Positions 37,740-48,827 of a stretch of DNA of 64,000 nucleotides are shown piece by piece (positions within the stretch are counted from its first letter, which is position 1; each line of letters starts with the position of its first letter). A model generated the notes under the pieces. The model saw only the letters and a list, made by a program, of their open reading frames with translations. It had not been told where the DNA came from and ran no database searches. The stretch is taken from positions 2,356,001-2,420,000 of the forward strand of contig JARUPY010000190.1 of the NCBI GenBank assembly GCA_029817715.1, given 5' to 3'. Origin of the DNA: Melastoma dodecandrum. Its lineage: Eukaryota; Streptophyta; Magnoliopsida; Myrtales; Melastomataceae. Both the position numbers and the translations under genes were made by a program.

Positions 37740-40700
37740 TAAATGTCTTTCATGCTCATCTTAGACCTTAGCCATCGAAATCTGACCCCTTCGTGAACAA
37801 ATCCGCCACCTGCATTGCGGAAGATACATACTACAGACGTATCAGCCCATCTTGCACTTTCTCCCATACAAAATGGCAGTCCGGCTCTATGTGCTTCGTC
37901 CTTTCATGAAACACAGGGTTCTTGGCTATATATATGGCTGACATGTTATCACAATTCACCTGTATTGGTCTTTGCACATGTAAACCGAATTCACTTAAGA
38001 TTGCAGTCAACCAAACTACTTCACTTGTTGCTGCTCCTAGTGCTCTGTACTCCGCTTCCGCTGAACTCCTGGCCACAGTAGATTGTTTCTTCGTTTTCCA
38101 ACTGACAACAGAACCACCCGAGTTAACACAAAAACCTGAGACCGATTTCCTGGTGTCAGGACAACTTCCCCAATCGCTATCCACATATACGGTAAGCTCA
38201 TTTCCTCGTTTCGCTTCAAAGAAAATCACACTGCCAGGTGAACCTTTAATGTATTTGAGAACTTGAAAAGCTGCCTTTAGATGTATATCAGTTGGATTTG
38301 CCATAAATTGAGTTAGCACTTGTACTGAATACATGATGTCTGGCCTGGTCAATGTCAAATATAGCAGCTTTCCAACTATATGCCTGTACAGCGAGGGATC
38401 TGCCACAGGTGTTCCTTCATCCTTTGACATTCCATGATTAGGCATAATTGGAACTATTGAAGGTTTTGCTGCAAGCATATTATACTCTTGAAGCAACTCT
38501 AATGCATATTTCCGCTGTGACAAGACAATCCTAGCCTTGGACTTCGCCAACTCCAATCCCAAAAAATATTTGAGATCACCCAAATCCTTAAGCTTGAAAA
38601 CTGTAGCCAGATAAGCCTTAAACCTCTTTATAACTTCCATATTAGGACCTGCAATTGCCATATCATCTACATAGATTAACAAGGCAATAAAATCTTCACC
38701 TGTTCCTTTTATAAACAAGGAATAGTCAGACTTGGACTGCACAAAACCATATGCTGTCAAAACTGCCACAAACTTCGAATTCCATTGCCTTGATGCTTGT
38801 TTTAAACCATAGAGAGACTTTTGCAGTTTACAGACCAGTCTTGTCTCCCCCTTAAACTGCAAACGATCAAGGTGTAACCCATCTGGAAGCACCATGTAAA
38901 CCTCTTCATCCAAATTGCCATTCAGAAAGGCATTATTAATATCTAGTTGGCACAAATGCCACTGATTCATTACTGCCAAAGCTAGGAACACTCTAATAGT
39001 AAAGTGTTTCGCAACTGGACTGAAAGTATCATGATAATCGATACCTTCACATTGCGTGTAACCTTTTGCCACCAACCGCGCTTTATACTTATTAACACTG
39101 TCATCTACATTAAATTTTGTTTTAAAAATCCACTTACACCCAATAGGAACCTTCCCTTTAGGCAACTCTGTCAAGGACCAAGTGTTACTCTCAGTTAGAG
39201 CACTCAACTCGGCATCCATTGCCTGGCACCAATGTTCATGTTGAACAGCCTCAGAAAAGGTAAAAGGATCAGAATGAAGTATGATATTAACAATAAATGT
39301 TCTGTGTGAGGCAGAAAGATTAGAATAGTGAAGAAAGTTTTGAATAGGAAATGTTGTACCTGTTAGTGGTTGACAAACTGGTCCGACAGAGGAAAGAGAG
39401 AGTCCATGATGATAGTCTTGTAGATAGGTAGGAAGATGCCTCTGCCTAGTACTTTTCCTAAGATTGTGTGAAGGTGTGTTTGTATCTATAAGACTTCCTA
39501 AAGGTGTGTCAATGGAATCATGAATATGCAAATCCCTAGACTACTTTTCTGTTGGGAAAGAAGAGTCTAAGTGCTGAATTGGTAGAGGTAATGAGGAAGT
39601 GGAAGATGTATGACCAGGAAAATTTGCTTGATCAGTAAAAGGAAAGGAATGCTCATGAAAAACCACATCTCCAGAAAGGAAAATTGAACCAGAATGCAGA
39701 TCATACACTTTATAACCTTTTGTGCCAATATGATAACCCAGAAAAATGTACTGAATAGCTCTCGAATCAAACTTTGTACGACCATGCTTTAAAGTGGATG
39801 CAAAACAAAGACAACCAAATTCTTTAAGATGACTATATTCAGGTGGTCGAAGATATAACAACTCAAAGGGTGTCTTATTGTCAAGTGTAGGAGTAGGCAG
39901 TCTGTTTATAATATGTACTGCAGCCAAGATTGCTTCTCCCCAGAAAACCAATGGTGCTTTAGACTGAAAAAAGTAATACTCTGGCCACATTTAGTATATG
40001 CTGATGTTTTCTTTCAACAATCCCATCTTGTTGTGGTGTCTCAACATAGCTAGTATGATGTATAATCCCTTTTTGGTTGTAAAAGTTAGTCATGAGAAAT
40101 TCAGGGCCATTATCTGTTCTAATTATCTTGACATGTGTATTGAATTGTGTCTCTATAATGGTGCAGAAATTCTGGACAGCAGAAGACGCTTCAGACTTAG
40201 CTTTTAGAAGATAAATCCATGTAAAATGACTATAATCATCCACCACTGTAAGAAAGTATCTATGTCCTGCTATTGTTAGTAATGATGGTCCCCATATATC
40301 ACAATGGATGAGTTCAAAACAACTTTTAGTATTCTGCAAATGCACTGGAAACACCAAACGTTTCTGTTTTGCAAAGTGACAAACAGAACAAACATCTTTC
40401 TGAACAGAAAGAACATCTTTGCATGCTGGAATATGCCTAAATGCATTTTGAGATGGGTGCCCCAACCTACAATGCCAAATCCTATAATCAGACAAGTCTC
40501 TATGGCTAGTGGCTGTGATATAACTATACTTGGCATCGACATCTTCTTGACCCTTCTACAGGACATATAACCCATCACCTCTTTCCTCAGCAAGACCATT
40601 TGTCTTCCATGTAGACAGGTCCTAGATAAAACAAAAATTTTTGAGAAACAAAAGAGAGAACATGCCAGTCTGAATTAGTTGGCTGACAGATATCAGATTT

Positions 40701-42170
40701 AATTGGAAAGAAGGAATGTGCAGAACATTCTTAAGTATGAAACCTTCATGAATGATCACTTCACCAATGTGAGTGACCTGCACCTTTTGCCCATTTGGAC
40801 GAGAAACCAACGTATTAATCACAGGACGAGACTTATGAAACATGCTCATATCATTTACAATATGATCTGTCGCACCAGAATCTATTATCCACTATTTTGA
40901 CAGTTTAAGGAAAATATTTGCACAACAAATACCTGCCCCTGTGGAAAAGGGTTTGAAGGATTCAGAGGAAACAAAAGAAGATGAATTGGGTTGTTTAACA
41001 GAAGCAGCAGATGAAGATGGCACAACACTAACAGAGGATATATTTTGTGGCTGTTCTCCTTGAACATTGAGCAGACTCATAAGCCTTTGTATTTGCTCCT
41101 TTACTTCATTGAGTTCAGTACCTTGTGAGTTACCAGTTCCTTCTGCATCTACTACTGTGGCTATTGCTTTACGCCCAGTCTCATATGCTCTACGTTTTCT
41201 TCGTCCAGTCATATTAACTGGGTATCAAATCAATTGAAAACATTTCTCTTTTGTATGCCCCTTTTTGCCACAATGGCTACACACAACATCAAACCTTCTT
41301 TGTTTTTTCCTTTTAAAATCTTGCAAGTGAGTGGGTGTTGGCGCCACAAAAGCTACAGACTCTGCTCTATATCCCAAATTACCAAGTTTCATTTCCCTTC
41401 CATTTTTGTAAGACTCCTCTTGCACAACCATGCTGTAAACTTCATCTAGACTAGGGAAAGGTTTCATAGCCAATACCCTGCTTTTCAACACATAAAACTC
41501 ATCACTCAGGCCATGAAGAAAGCGATACACATAGTCTTCCATTTGATTGTCCACAAACTTCTTAAAGCAACCATCACTACACTTTCCACAAGAACAATGT
41601 GGTAATGGTCTGACGTGTTTTAGCTCCTCCCAAACACCATTCAATTCGCAATAGTACTTATCTACACTCTTATTACCTTGCACTACTGTCATCATCAAAT
41701 ACTGTAACTTACTGATTTTAACTTTATCTGGCACAGCATATCGTCTCCTCAACACATCCCACATCTCCGATGCAACATTTATATAGAATATGTTCCTGGC
41801 TATGGTTTCAGTCACTGACCTGAGTAACCACGAGACAAAAAGGGTGTTTCAGCGCTCCCAAGCAGAGTACAAAGGATCTTGAACTTCAGGCACTGGTATG
41901 ATGCCATCGATGAATCCAACTTTGTTCCGGAACACCAATGCCATCTCGAAATACCTTGCCCAGGTATAGTAGTTCATACCGTTAAGTGGAGATGTCACTG
42001 CAACCGAATTTAACAAGTCTGCTTGCTGCAGGAAATACGGCGAAGCTAGATCCTCCATCACCACCAGCGACCTGGCCGAATTCAACTCCGATTGCAGCCC
42101 TCTTCTCCCGGTCTCCATCTGCGCAGCTTCTTGCACTCCGGCTACTACTTCTACAAAGCTCCGTCGCTCT
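37740..42170 (-). pseudogene. gag-pol of the copia element, multiply broken
   Basis: From right to left: gag starts MVSERRSFVEVVAG at 42178, contains SPLNGMNYYTWARYF, and is cut by TGA at 41849. It resumes to the zinc knuckle CSHCGKKGHTKEKC and stops at 41225. Protease relic (ILDSGATDH near 40885); integrase HHCC and DDE core (WHCRLGHPS ... TDNGPEF ... QQDGIVERK) with a frameshift near 39980; stop at 39541; RT with the intact LLIYVDDMAIAG box (near 38670); RNase H (SSAEAEYRALG) ending at a stop at 37831 just before the usual YVSSAMQVAD end. At least five lesions. Confidence 0.9.
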
Positions 42171-42177
42171 GATACCA
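42166..42177 (-). other. Primer binding site of the copia element
   Basis: TGGTATCAGAGC, matching initiator methionine tRNA, begins immediately after the 5' LTR on the minus strand. Confidence 0.92.
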
Positions 42178-42484
42178 TGTCAACGATCTGACGCGTCCCG
42201 AGGAGCCAGACGAGCTATCGGAGCAAGACAGAGAGGTTACCGAAAGAAAAACTGAAATCCGTTATGCTATTTTGTCTTTTTTTTATTTGACGTTTCTTAC
42301 ACACCGGACTAGATATCAAGAGGGCCTTAGTTGGGCTCTAACCCATTTAATTACAACCTCGGCCCGTTCTGTCCTCAAACTATTTCTATGCATTTTGTTC
42401 CTCTGTTTCGCCAACATCAATAGTCTTCCCCTTATTAACAGAGTCAGCCTTCCTCCTCTCTTCTTCTCGATTTGTTTCTTCACA
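42178..42484 (-). repeat. 5' LTR of the copia element
   Basis: 307 bp with TG...CA ends. Its outer 99 bp are read through by the BAHD copy 1 frame. Confidence 0.94.
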
Positions 42485-43759
42485 GTTGCAATTGCCGGAG
42501 CATGAGGAAACGTAAGAGAGCAGCTCCTCGTCCTTCTCGAATTTGGCCATGTCCTCCACCTTTAGCGTCACGTAGACCTCGATGCTCTCCCCATCCTTCG
42601 TGTCCCAGAAGCTGACCATGTCCGAGTGCGGCAACCCTACAGTGCTCACCCACGCCGGCTTCCCCCACCCCATGTCCACCTCGTACATCGGGAACCTGCA
42701 CAAGCTCGCGAAGGGCATCGGCAGCATGTCCCTCTTTCGGGACTCCTTCACGATCTCCATCTGCCACTTCAGGTACCCGTAAGCGTCCTGGATCTGCTTC
42801 ACACAATCCATGTCCACGTCCCTGATCAGTTCCCTCACTCGGCTCACTATCTCCCTCTCCCCCACATCGGCAAGCTCCATCATGTTTTTGAGTACGACGA
42901 CGATGTTCCCAAAGTGTTGGAACGACAGCCGTGGGGTGGTCCTCTGTCTCATATTCACCCCCTCGACCAGGACGTACTTCGTCCTCTGCATTGTTTCCAT
43001 GTGACGCTTCAAGAAGAAAGCTCGAAGGGCCTCGACTCGGCTCGGATGGATCTTCTTCTCAGGGTCGGCGTACTTGTCTCTGAGGGTAGAAATTGAACTC
43101 TGGCCGAACACAAACCTTTTGGTTACCAGACCTTCCTTGATGATTGGACATATCTCCTCCTTCCCCTGATCAGGCAATTTTATTGTCGGAAAAAGCTTCA
43201 TAGACCCGAAATCGGGAACATAGGACTCGTAGTCCGCATCCTCACGGGATATGGCAGCCCAGCAGTTGAGGAACAAAATGCAGGACAGGGCGTCCCCAAC
43301 CTTATGTGATATGCAAAGACACACGGCCAGGCCACCACAGCCGAAGGACGTGACCTGGACGGCCGCAGCCATATCACCAACATCATAGATCTCGAAAGGC
43401 ACGAGGGGCTTGAGGAACTCGGGCTCAGGGTCCTCCAGGACCTCCGAGAGCCGGCAACTTGCACGAGCCTCGACGTAGTGGATGCCACGGTCGTTGCAAT
43501 CCACATGGACTTGGTCAGCATTCACTTTCCCTGCGAGCGGGTAGAAAAGGCGGAGGGCCTCGGAGAGAGAGCTCTTGACCTGTGTGAGCTTCTGTTCAAG
43601 GGTGGTGAGGTCGTCCTTGTGGTAGAAGAGGATGAAAGGCATGAAGATAGGTGTGGCTATCTGGTCGAGGAAGGAAAAGTCGTGGCGACGAAGGTGGGGC
43701 GGGGTAGGGGAAGAAGGCTTGATCTTGTCGACCACCTCAACTTGTACGTCCAGCTTCAT
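42386..43759 (-). CDS. BAHD acyltransferase copy 1, C-terminus replaced by LTR sequence
   Basis: Single-exon BAHD enzyme (acyl-CoA-dependent O-acylation of alcohols, cytosolic; closest in style to vinorine/stemmadenine acetyltransferase-type proteins). HKVGDA provides the catalytic His. The second motif is VDMGWGKPAW, i.e. DMGWG instead of DFGWG. Host coding runs to 42485; the frame continues 33 codons through the copia LTR (CEETNREEERRKADSVNKG...) to a stop at 42386. On the far side of the element the original frame would have added only Met-Lys-Cys before a TAA. The main fold is complete and the tail is highly charged. Start MKLDVQVEVVDKIKPSSPTP is shared with copy 2. The mRNA would now end in retrotransposon sequence. 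Substrate unknown. Confidence 0.88.
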   Translation of the reverse strand: MKLDVQVEVVDKIKPSSPTPPHLRRHDFSFLDQIATPIFMPFILFYHKDDLTTLEQKLTQVKSSLSEALRLFYPLAGKVNADQVHVDCNDRGIHYVEARASCRLSEVLEDPEPEFLKPLVPFEIYDVGDMAAAVQVTSFGCGGLAVCLCISHKVGDALSCILFLNCWAAISREDADYESYVPDFGSMKLFPTIKLPDQGKEEICPIIKEGLVTKRFVFGQSSISTLRDKYADPEKKIHPSRVEALRAFFLKRHMETMQRTKYVLVEGVNMRQRTTPRLSFQHFGNIVVVLKNMMELADVGEREIVSRVRELIRDVDMDCVKQIQDAYGYLKWQMEIVKESRKRDMLPMPFASLCRFPMYEVDMGWGKPAWVSTVGLPHSDMVSFWDTKDGESIEVYVTLKVEDMAKFEKDEELLSYVSSCSGNCNCEETNREEERRKADSVNKGKTIDVGETEEQNA

Positions 43760-45830
43760 CTTCTTCTTATTTTAGTTCCCTCTTGAGAGTGTCTTAGCAC
43801 AAGCAACTGAGGATGTAAGAAGACTCAGGCTATCTTTTGCAAGCTATGGTTTTGGAGTAGTCCCGCAACTCATCGCATTTTATACTTAATAATAATGGTG
43901 GGTTTCGGGGCGCAGCGATGATGTCAGTCGTGTATTTACCAGGTCTGTCCACGTATGGTTCGTAGCATTTGAACTATTCCTGATGAACAAAGCCTTCTTC
44001 TGGCGTTGACATGGAATTATATACTTAATGAGTTTGGTTACGGTTTGGTGAAGGTGATCTGAGTACTCCTCTCCCTGTAAATTTTGACTTTGGCATTCCC
44101 TCTTCCATACTAAATCCCGACGTACCCTTTGATTTAGTTAAAGCTGACGTCGACGGTGGCCGTCCCCATATAACTCCTCTTAAAATGCGCAGGAGAACCG
44201 TTCCAACCAAAGAACAAGAAGAATAACAAATAAGTGCTCCACGAAAGTGTGCATTAGAAAGCGTCGGCGTATGTATCGTACACACAGGCGCACATTCAGT
44301 TGATGTTACTTGGTGTGCACGTATTAGCTTCGATGGCATCATGTCTTCGATACCGAGTCCTAACCGATATTATCGACTGTTGGAACGGAACATGTTCCCC
44401 ACAACACATCGAATTTTACGGTGATTTGTGGTCGTCGTAAATTAAATGAATGCAAGTTGAAAAGTAAACACTATGTTTGAAATAATTAACAACGTTGAAT
44501 TATAGAATCTGAATCTTTACAACACTTACAGACATGACATGAATGAAAAAGAACAACAAAAAGCTTGAGAGCGACTGCGGGGTGCTTCACGACGATCGTG
44601 ATCATCAATAGACTTTGTAAGGATAATTTTGTTAAATAGAAGGGGATGCGAACCTGATCACTATCGTCACGTTGTTGACCTGACAAGAATGATCTTGTGG
44701 TAAAATACTCTACTTCGATGCAAGTCTAGGGTTACAGTGGAGTTAAGCATTTTCTGCGATCTCCATGTGCAATCGAAATGCGCAGCTCATGACGCCAAAA
44801 GATTAATTGCAAGTTGGGGGAGGGTTCAAACGTCAGGTCACCACAAGTTTCATCACCCATCATCGTTTACTTACAAAACTTAATCCCTGTTCCCACCTTC
44901 ACCCCTCGAAAACAAAACGAAAACGCGGTCGTATTCGCTCGTAGGACGACATAGGACCAGCTAAACGGGGACGTGTCATTTTTCGTTGTTATGGAACTTG
45001 CACATCTAGTCTCTACGTGATTAAAAACACGTATATATCAAAACAGGTTATAGAACTTGATTAGAATCTCATTAGAAAAGAGTATATGAGACGAGTAACC
45101 CGGAAACGCGTGCTATTCTTGATAGTTCATATCTTCTAATGAGCATTAAAAACGTTTTGGAGTCAAATCTACAAGGAGACACGACATCTTCTTATTCCAA
45201 GTCAACCGTCTCGAAAGAGGCCTTTTTATCAGGAACACTTGTTCAATTAATACATATAAGCCGATGGAAAGACTCAGTAAAAAGTATAATATTGAGAGAT
45301 GATATCTCTACCAAAACCCCGACTTCATGGAAATAAGTCAATGAGTTAAGTGAGACTGCTAAAACAGCACCAAATATTACATCCTCAATTCCTTCTACCA
45401 AAAACACCTTAACATGGATGGATCAACATAAATTAATTCTTTTCGGTGTTAAAATTCTATTAGTGTCAAATTAATGATATTCTAATTCGATACAAATAAG
45501 GGGTATGAAAGACCACTCAAGTTTGAATCTCTTAAGCTTAGCTAAGCCTTTGGAAGATTCCCCGTACGGCTACCGATGCCCATTTGCGACCTGCTTAAAG
45601 ACCCGCCGGATCAACCCCGGCTTATTTGCTCGTCCTACGGAAAATACGCCGCGTCAAGCTCCGAAGCTCTAAGGACTTCATCAATAGACTTTTATCTTCA
45701 TTTTACACATTCTAGGAATATAAAGTCAAACGATTCACTTGTATTCTCTTATGACTGTAGATTAATTTGTAAGAAATCACTTAATCACCCAAAAATACAT
45801 AAATAAGGGTATTTTTATCTAGAATTCGGG
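43760..45830 (-). promoter_or_regulatory. Upstream region of BAHD copy 1, duplicated at copy 2
   Basis: TATA-like AGTATAAAATG lies near 43876-43886, about 120 bp upstream of the start. From the start codon outwards, at least to the GATGCCCATTTGCGACCT block near 45575, the sequence matches 53947-55670 with substitutions and indels. No gene seen here otherwise. Confidence 0.7.
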
Positions 45831-47071
45831 CGCAGCGAAATTAGTAAAATAAAAATTTTAAGCCCAAAATCAACTCGCACGTACTCTTACCCGAAAAACG
45901 TACCTCTTAAATTCCGGTGAAATAAACGAAATCTCAAACGACTAAGAGCCCCACGTGTAACTCTTCCAGAGATATCTAGGCACACGCGATCACAAATACT
46001 TGACGATTCGGTAGGTGTTAGCCTCTTGGATCCGTCTAGTCTCAAAACCGAAAGCATACAAAACTCCTCCTCTGTATGTATTATTACTCGACAAGTAAAA
46101 ACCTCTCGGTATCTTTTGAAACTATCATCTCATTTTTTTCCGTTGTTCTTTTTCTTTTAACTTTTAGTACAGAAAGTCTAACTCCTTGATTGTCTATTTC
46201 CTTTCTGTCTCAATCATGTCATTAACAAAATATAACTTACGGTTAATTGATTCCCCTTTAGGAATAAATTAATACAAAATAGGTTTAATCCGTAAATGTA
46301 TTATTAAATTTAATCAAATATTAATTTACTCAAATAAAATATCTAGGATATAAAATTTAAATAAATATTAAACAATTATTTCATATCCTTTATTTAATAC
46401 TAATTGACTCAAATAAATTCATATTCAGTTCGATATTTCAGAATAGATTAATAATCCAATTAATTCTAATGATAAAATAATAATAAAATGATCAATTTTA
46501 GTATCCACTAAAAATAATCAATAATATAAAATTCGTGTTGTCATGTTATGCGTACAACCCTTTAGGTCATGAAGGTAATGTAAATCCATACATAAACTAA
46601 GGTAACCGTCTAACAACAATTTTTAGTCATCCAACGTATTAGGATAATGATCATAAATCATAAACCATAATGAATCGATTACTGTATAATTCAATATCTT
46701 TATCTAACCGACATTCCAATTAATTCAGCGAACATTCCTACCATGACCATGGATTTTAGAGTCACTAATTCTCTGTCAAGTGACATAGATGTCAACTCTC
46801 TAATAGAGATGATGACTCAACACTATTCTCATTAAGATATGTCTCACATCCAACAATAGTATTACTCACAATCCGATTAAAGACCGCTTTTACCGACGTC
46901 AAAGTGCATAAACTCCACACATAGCATAAATGAAGGTATCAAGTCAAATGATCAGTTACACTCGTTCATAAAAAGGATTGACCAATAGTGTTCAATATGT
47001 GGTATCCTCTTAAATGACCCTAAGTATAACTTGGAAATACTTTCACTCGGTCCATATTGATCTCATTTATA
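45831..47071. other. AT-rich sequence left of the deletion-derivative element
   Basis: No gene. Together with 50670-51000 it is the sequence split by the element at 47077-50664. Its look (long AT-rich blocks, no frames) could suit an old LTR or decayed transposon, but I found no second copy in the window. Confidence 0.35.
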
Positions 47072-47076
47072 CTAGC

Positions 47077-47561
47077 TGTTGACAAGATTTTGATGATGAG
47101 TCAAACAGCAGGTTTGACCCGCTATGACTTTACAGAAGCTGAAACCTCCTGTAACGAAGATACGCTTCGTAAGAGAGGAAAAATATCACGAAAATATTTT
47201 CTTCACCCTCCAAGGATCATTTCAGATCAAGAGACGTGATTAGAGAATATTTCCATAAATAGATATTTCAATAATAAATTATTAATTAATTAATTATTGA
47301 TTATCTTAATTAAAATATTAATTCAAAAAGAGAATATTCTTAGGAATATTATTTGGATTAATATTTCGTCCAGATACAATGTTTTACTTGTCTGGAACGA
47401 ATCAATTATTTTGGGAATAAATCGTTGATTATTTCCTTATATAGAAGGTCAAGTTGTTGTTACTGGCCGAACCTTCTGTAATGCATTATCTGGGGATTTA
47501 ATTGTCAAAATAAGACAAAATTAAATCTGGAGGTTCCAACCAGATATTTGCATGACCCCAT
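47077..47561 (+). repeat. Truncated 5' LTR of the deletion derivative
   Basis: About 97% like 48828-49312 by eye. Similarity ends abruptly at CCCCATCA. Confidence 0.9.
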
Positions 47562-48202
47562 CAGTGCCGCAGTACCTTAAATCTGCTGCATTGGAGCTTC
47601 CTAAACGGATCCTCCATCGATCTGTCATCTTCTGTCTCCTACCAAGAACAGGAAGTCTGGATGCTATAACAACCAGAGATGCTCAGATTATGGAGCATTT
47701 GTTGCTGGGAAAGCCATTCAACCTGGGGGCGATGATTTTTGCTCACATGCAAGCTTGTCTTAAAGCAAAGGACAAAGCTCTCCCCTATGGTCAGGTTGTA
47801 GCTGCTCTTCTCCGTCTTCGCAACATTGATCCAAATCCTCCCACCGCACTGGAAAAATGGCGAGTTGGAAATTTTGGTCGACAAATTATTGCAAGTATGC
47901 AATATGTGAGGACTCAAGGAGGCTGGATTCAGAAATCCAAAGGGAAAGAGAAACAGCAGAAGGAAGCACCTGCTACTTCTGACAAGAGTGGACCTACTGC
48001 TCCAAAAGCTGCTGTTCCATCTTCTTCAACCCTGGAACAACCTCGAGACGGCTCATCCTCCTCTTTGCCTAATCTCATCAGAGATCTGCAGCGACAAATT
48101 GTTGCACAGACTGAGGAACATAAAGTCCTCAAGAATACGGTTGCTGAGTTAGTCATTACTGTTGAACGTCAGGAAAAGCTCCTCCGTGACAATCTCCAGT
48201 AA
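47552..48202 (+). CDS. Retrotransposon-associated protein, 216 residues, N-terminally truncated
   Basis: The frame uses an ATG that lies inside the truncated LTR and fuses three LTR codons to element-internal sequence. The protein has a helical block (DAITTRDAQIMEHLLLGK, NLGAMIFAHMQACLKAKDKA, LPYGQVVAALLRLRNID) of the putative-plant-transposon-protein type found before the 3' LTR of long copia-like elements. A low-complexity Lys/Ser/Pro linker and a C-terminal coiled coil (LIRDLQRQIVAQTEEHKVLK) follow. Function unknown. It is probably the end of a longer element protein rather than a plant gene. Confidence 0.6.
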   Translation: MTPSVPQYLKSAALELPKRILHRSVIFCLLPRTGSLDAITTRDAQIMEHLLLGKPFNLGAMIFAHMQACLKAKDKALPYGQVVAALLRLRNIDPNPPTALEKWRVGNFGRQIIASMQYVRTQGGWIQKSKGKEKQQKEAPATSDKSGPTAPKAAVPSSSTLEQPRDGSSSSLPNLIRDLQRQIVAQTEEHKVLKNTVAELVITVERQEKLLRDNLQ

Positions 48203-48827
48203 TGTGTTCTGCTTATTTTTCAGCACCCTAGACCTACTGTAATGGTCTTAAATAAGTGACTGATGATGTGTACCCCTTTTTGGGATGAACTATTTTAATA
48301 TTCTGCAGTTTGGTTTCATTCTCTACGTCTATTGTGAGAATACCTTCTACAGGACCTTAGATCTCCGCTTTCTACCTTCTATACTTTTTTATATGACAAA
48401 AAGGGGGAGAGATTTTGGAGAACTTTGAAAAATAGTAAATAACAAGAAAGGGAGAGATAACACAGAGATATAGCGTATGCTAATCTCAAACCCACAAGAA
48501 TTCTTGTGATATTTAGCGGGATAGAAGGACAAACCTACTATGAGGTTTATTAATCTTCTATCAGGGTATGCAAAATTTGAGTATAACTCAAATTTGCTGG
48601 GAGTGCAGAAGCTCATGCTACTGTCGGGCTAAATATACAGGAGCCTTGTCCCTGTAATCTGTACAAGCTGAATACTTACACAGAAGCTTTTGTACTCTGC
48701 AAAAGTAAAAGCTTCTATAAAGTGTCAAACCCTTACTATCTCTATCTTAGGGGGAGTTTGATACGTCATCTTGTATGAACATATCTCCTATGGATGAAAG
48801 TTTTGTCATCATAAAAAAGGAGGAGAT
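48203..48827 (+). other. Element-internal 3' non-coding region with polypurine tract
   Basis: Between the protein frame and the 3' LTR; has AAAAAGGGGGAGAG (near 48397) and CTTAGGGGGAG (near 48748) purine runs in addition to the tract adjoining the LTR. No reading frame of note. Confidence 0.7.

Larger units (their letters stand above)
37414..42484 (-). mobile_element. Ty1/copia LTR retrotransposon, defective, inserted in a BAHD gene
   Basis: 5.07-kb minus-strand element. LTRs 37414-37720 and 42178-42484 differ at about 21 of 307 positions, so it is clearly older than the gypsy copy. A perfect 5-bp duplication GTTGC flanks it (37409-37413 and 42485-42489). The initiator-Met tRNA primer site abuts the 5' LTR, and a polypurine tract (TTGAGGGGGAG, 37721-37731) precedes the 3' LTR. 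Gag, protease, integrase, RT and RNase H occur in copia order. Several stops and frameshifts disable it. It interrupted the last codons of BAHD copy 1. Confidence 0.95.

Noticed and set aside
37277..37771. 164-residue plus-strand open frame
   Set aside because: It covers the copia LTR in antisense and joins unrelated flank; transposon sequence, not a gene.
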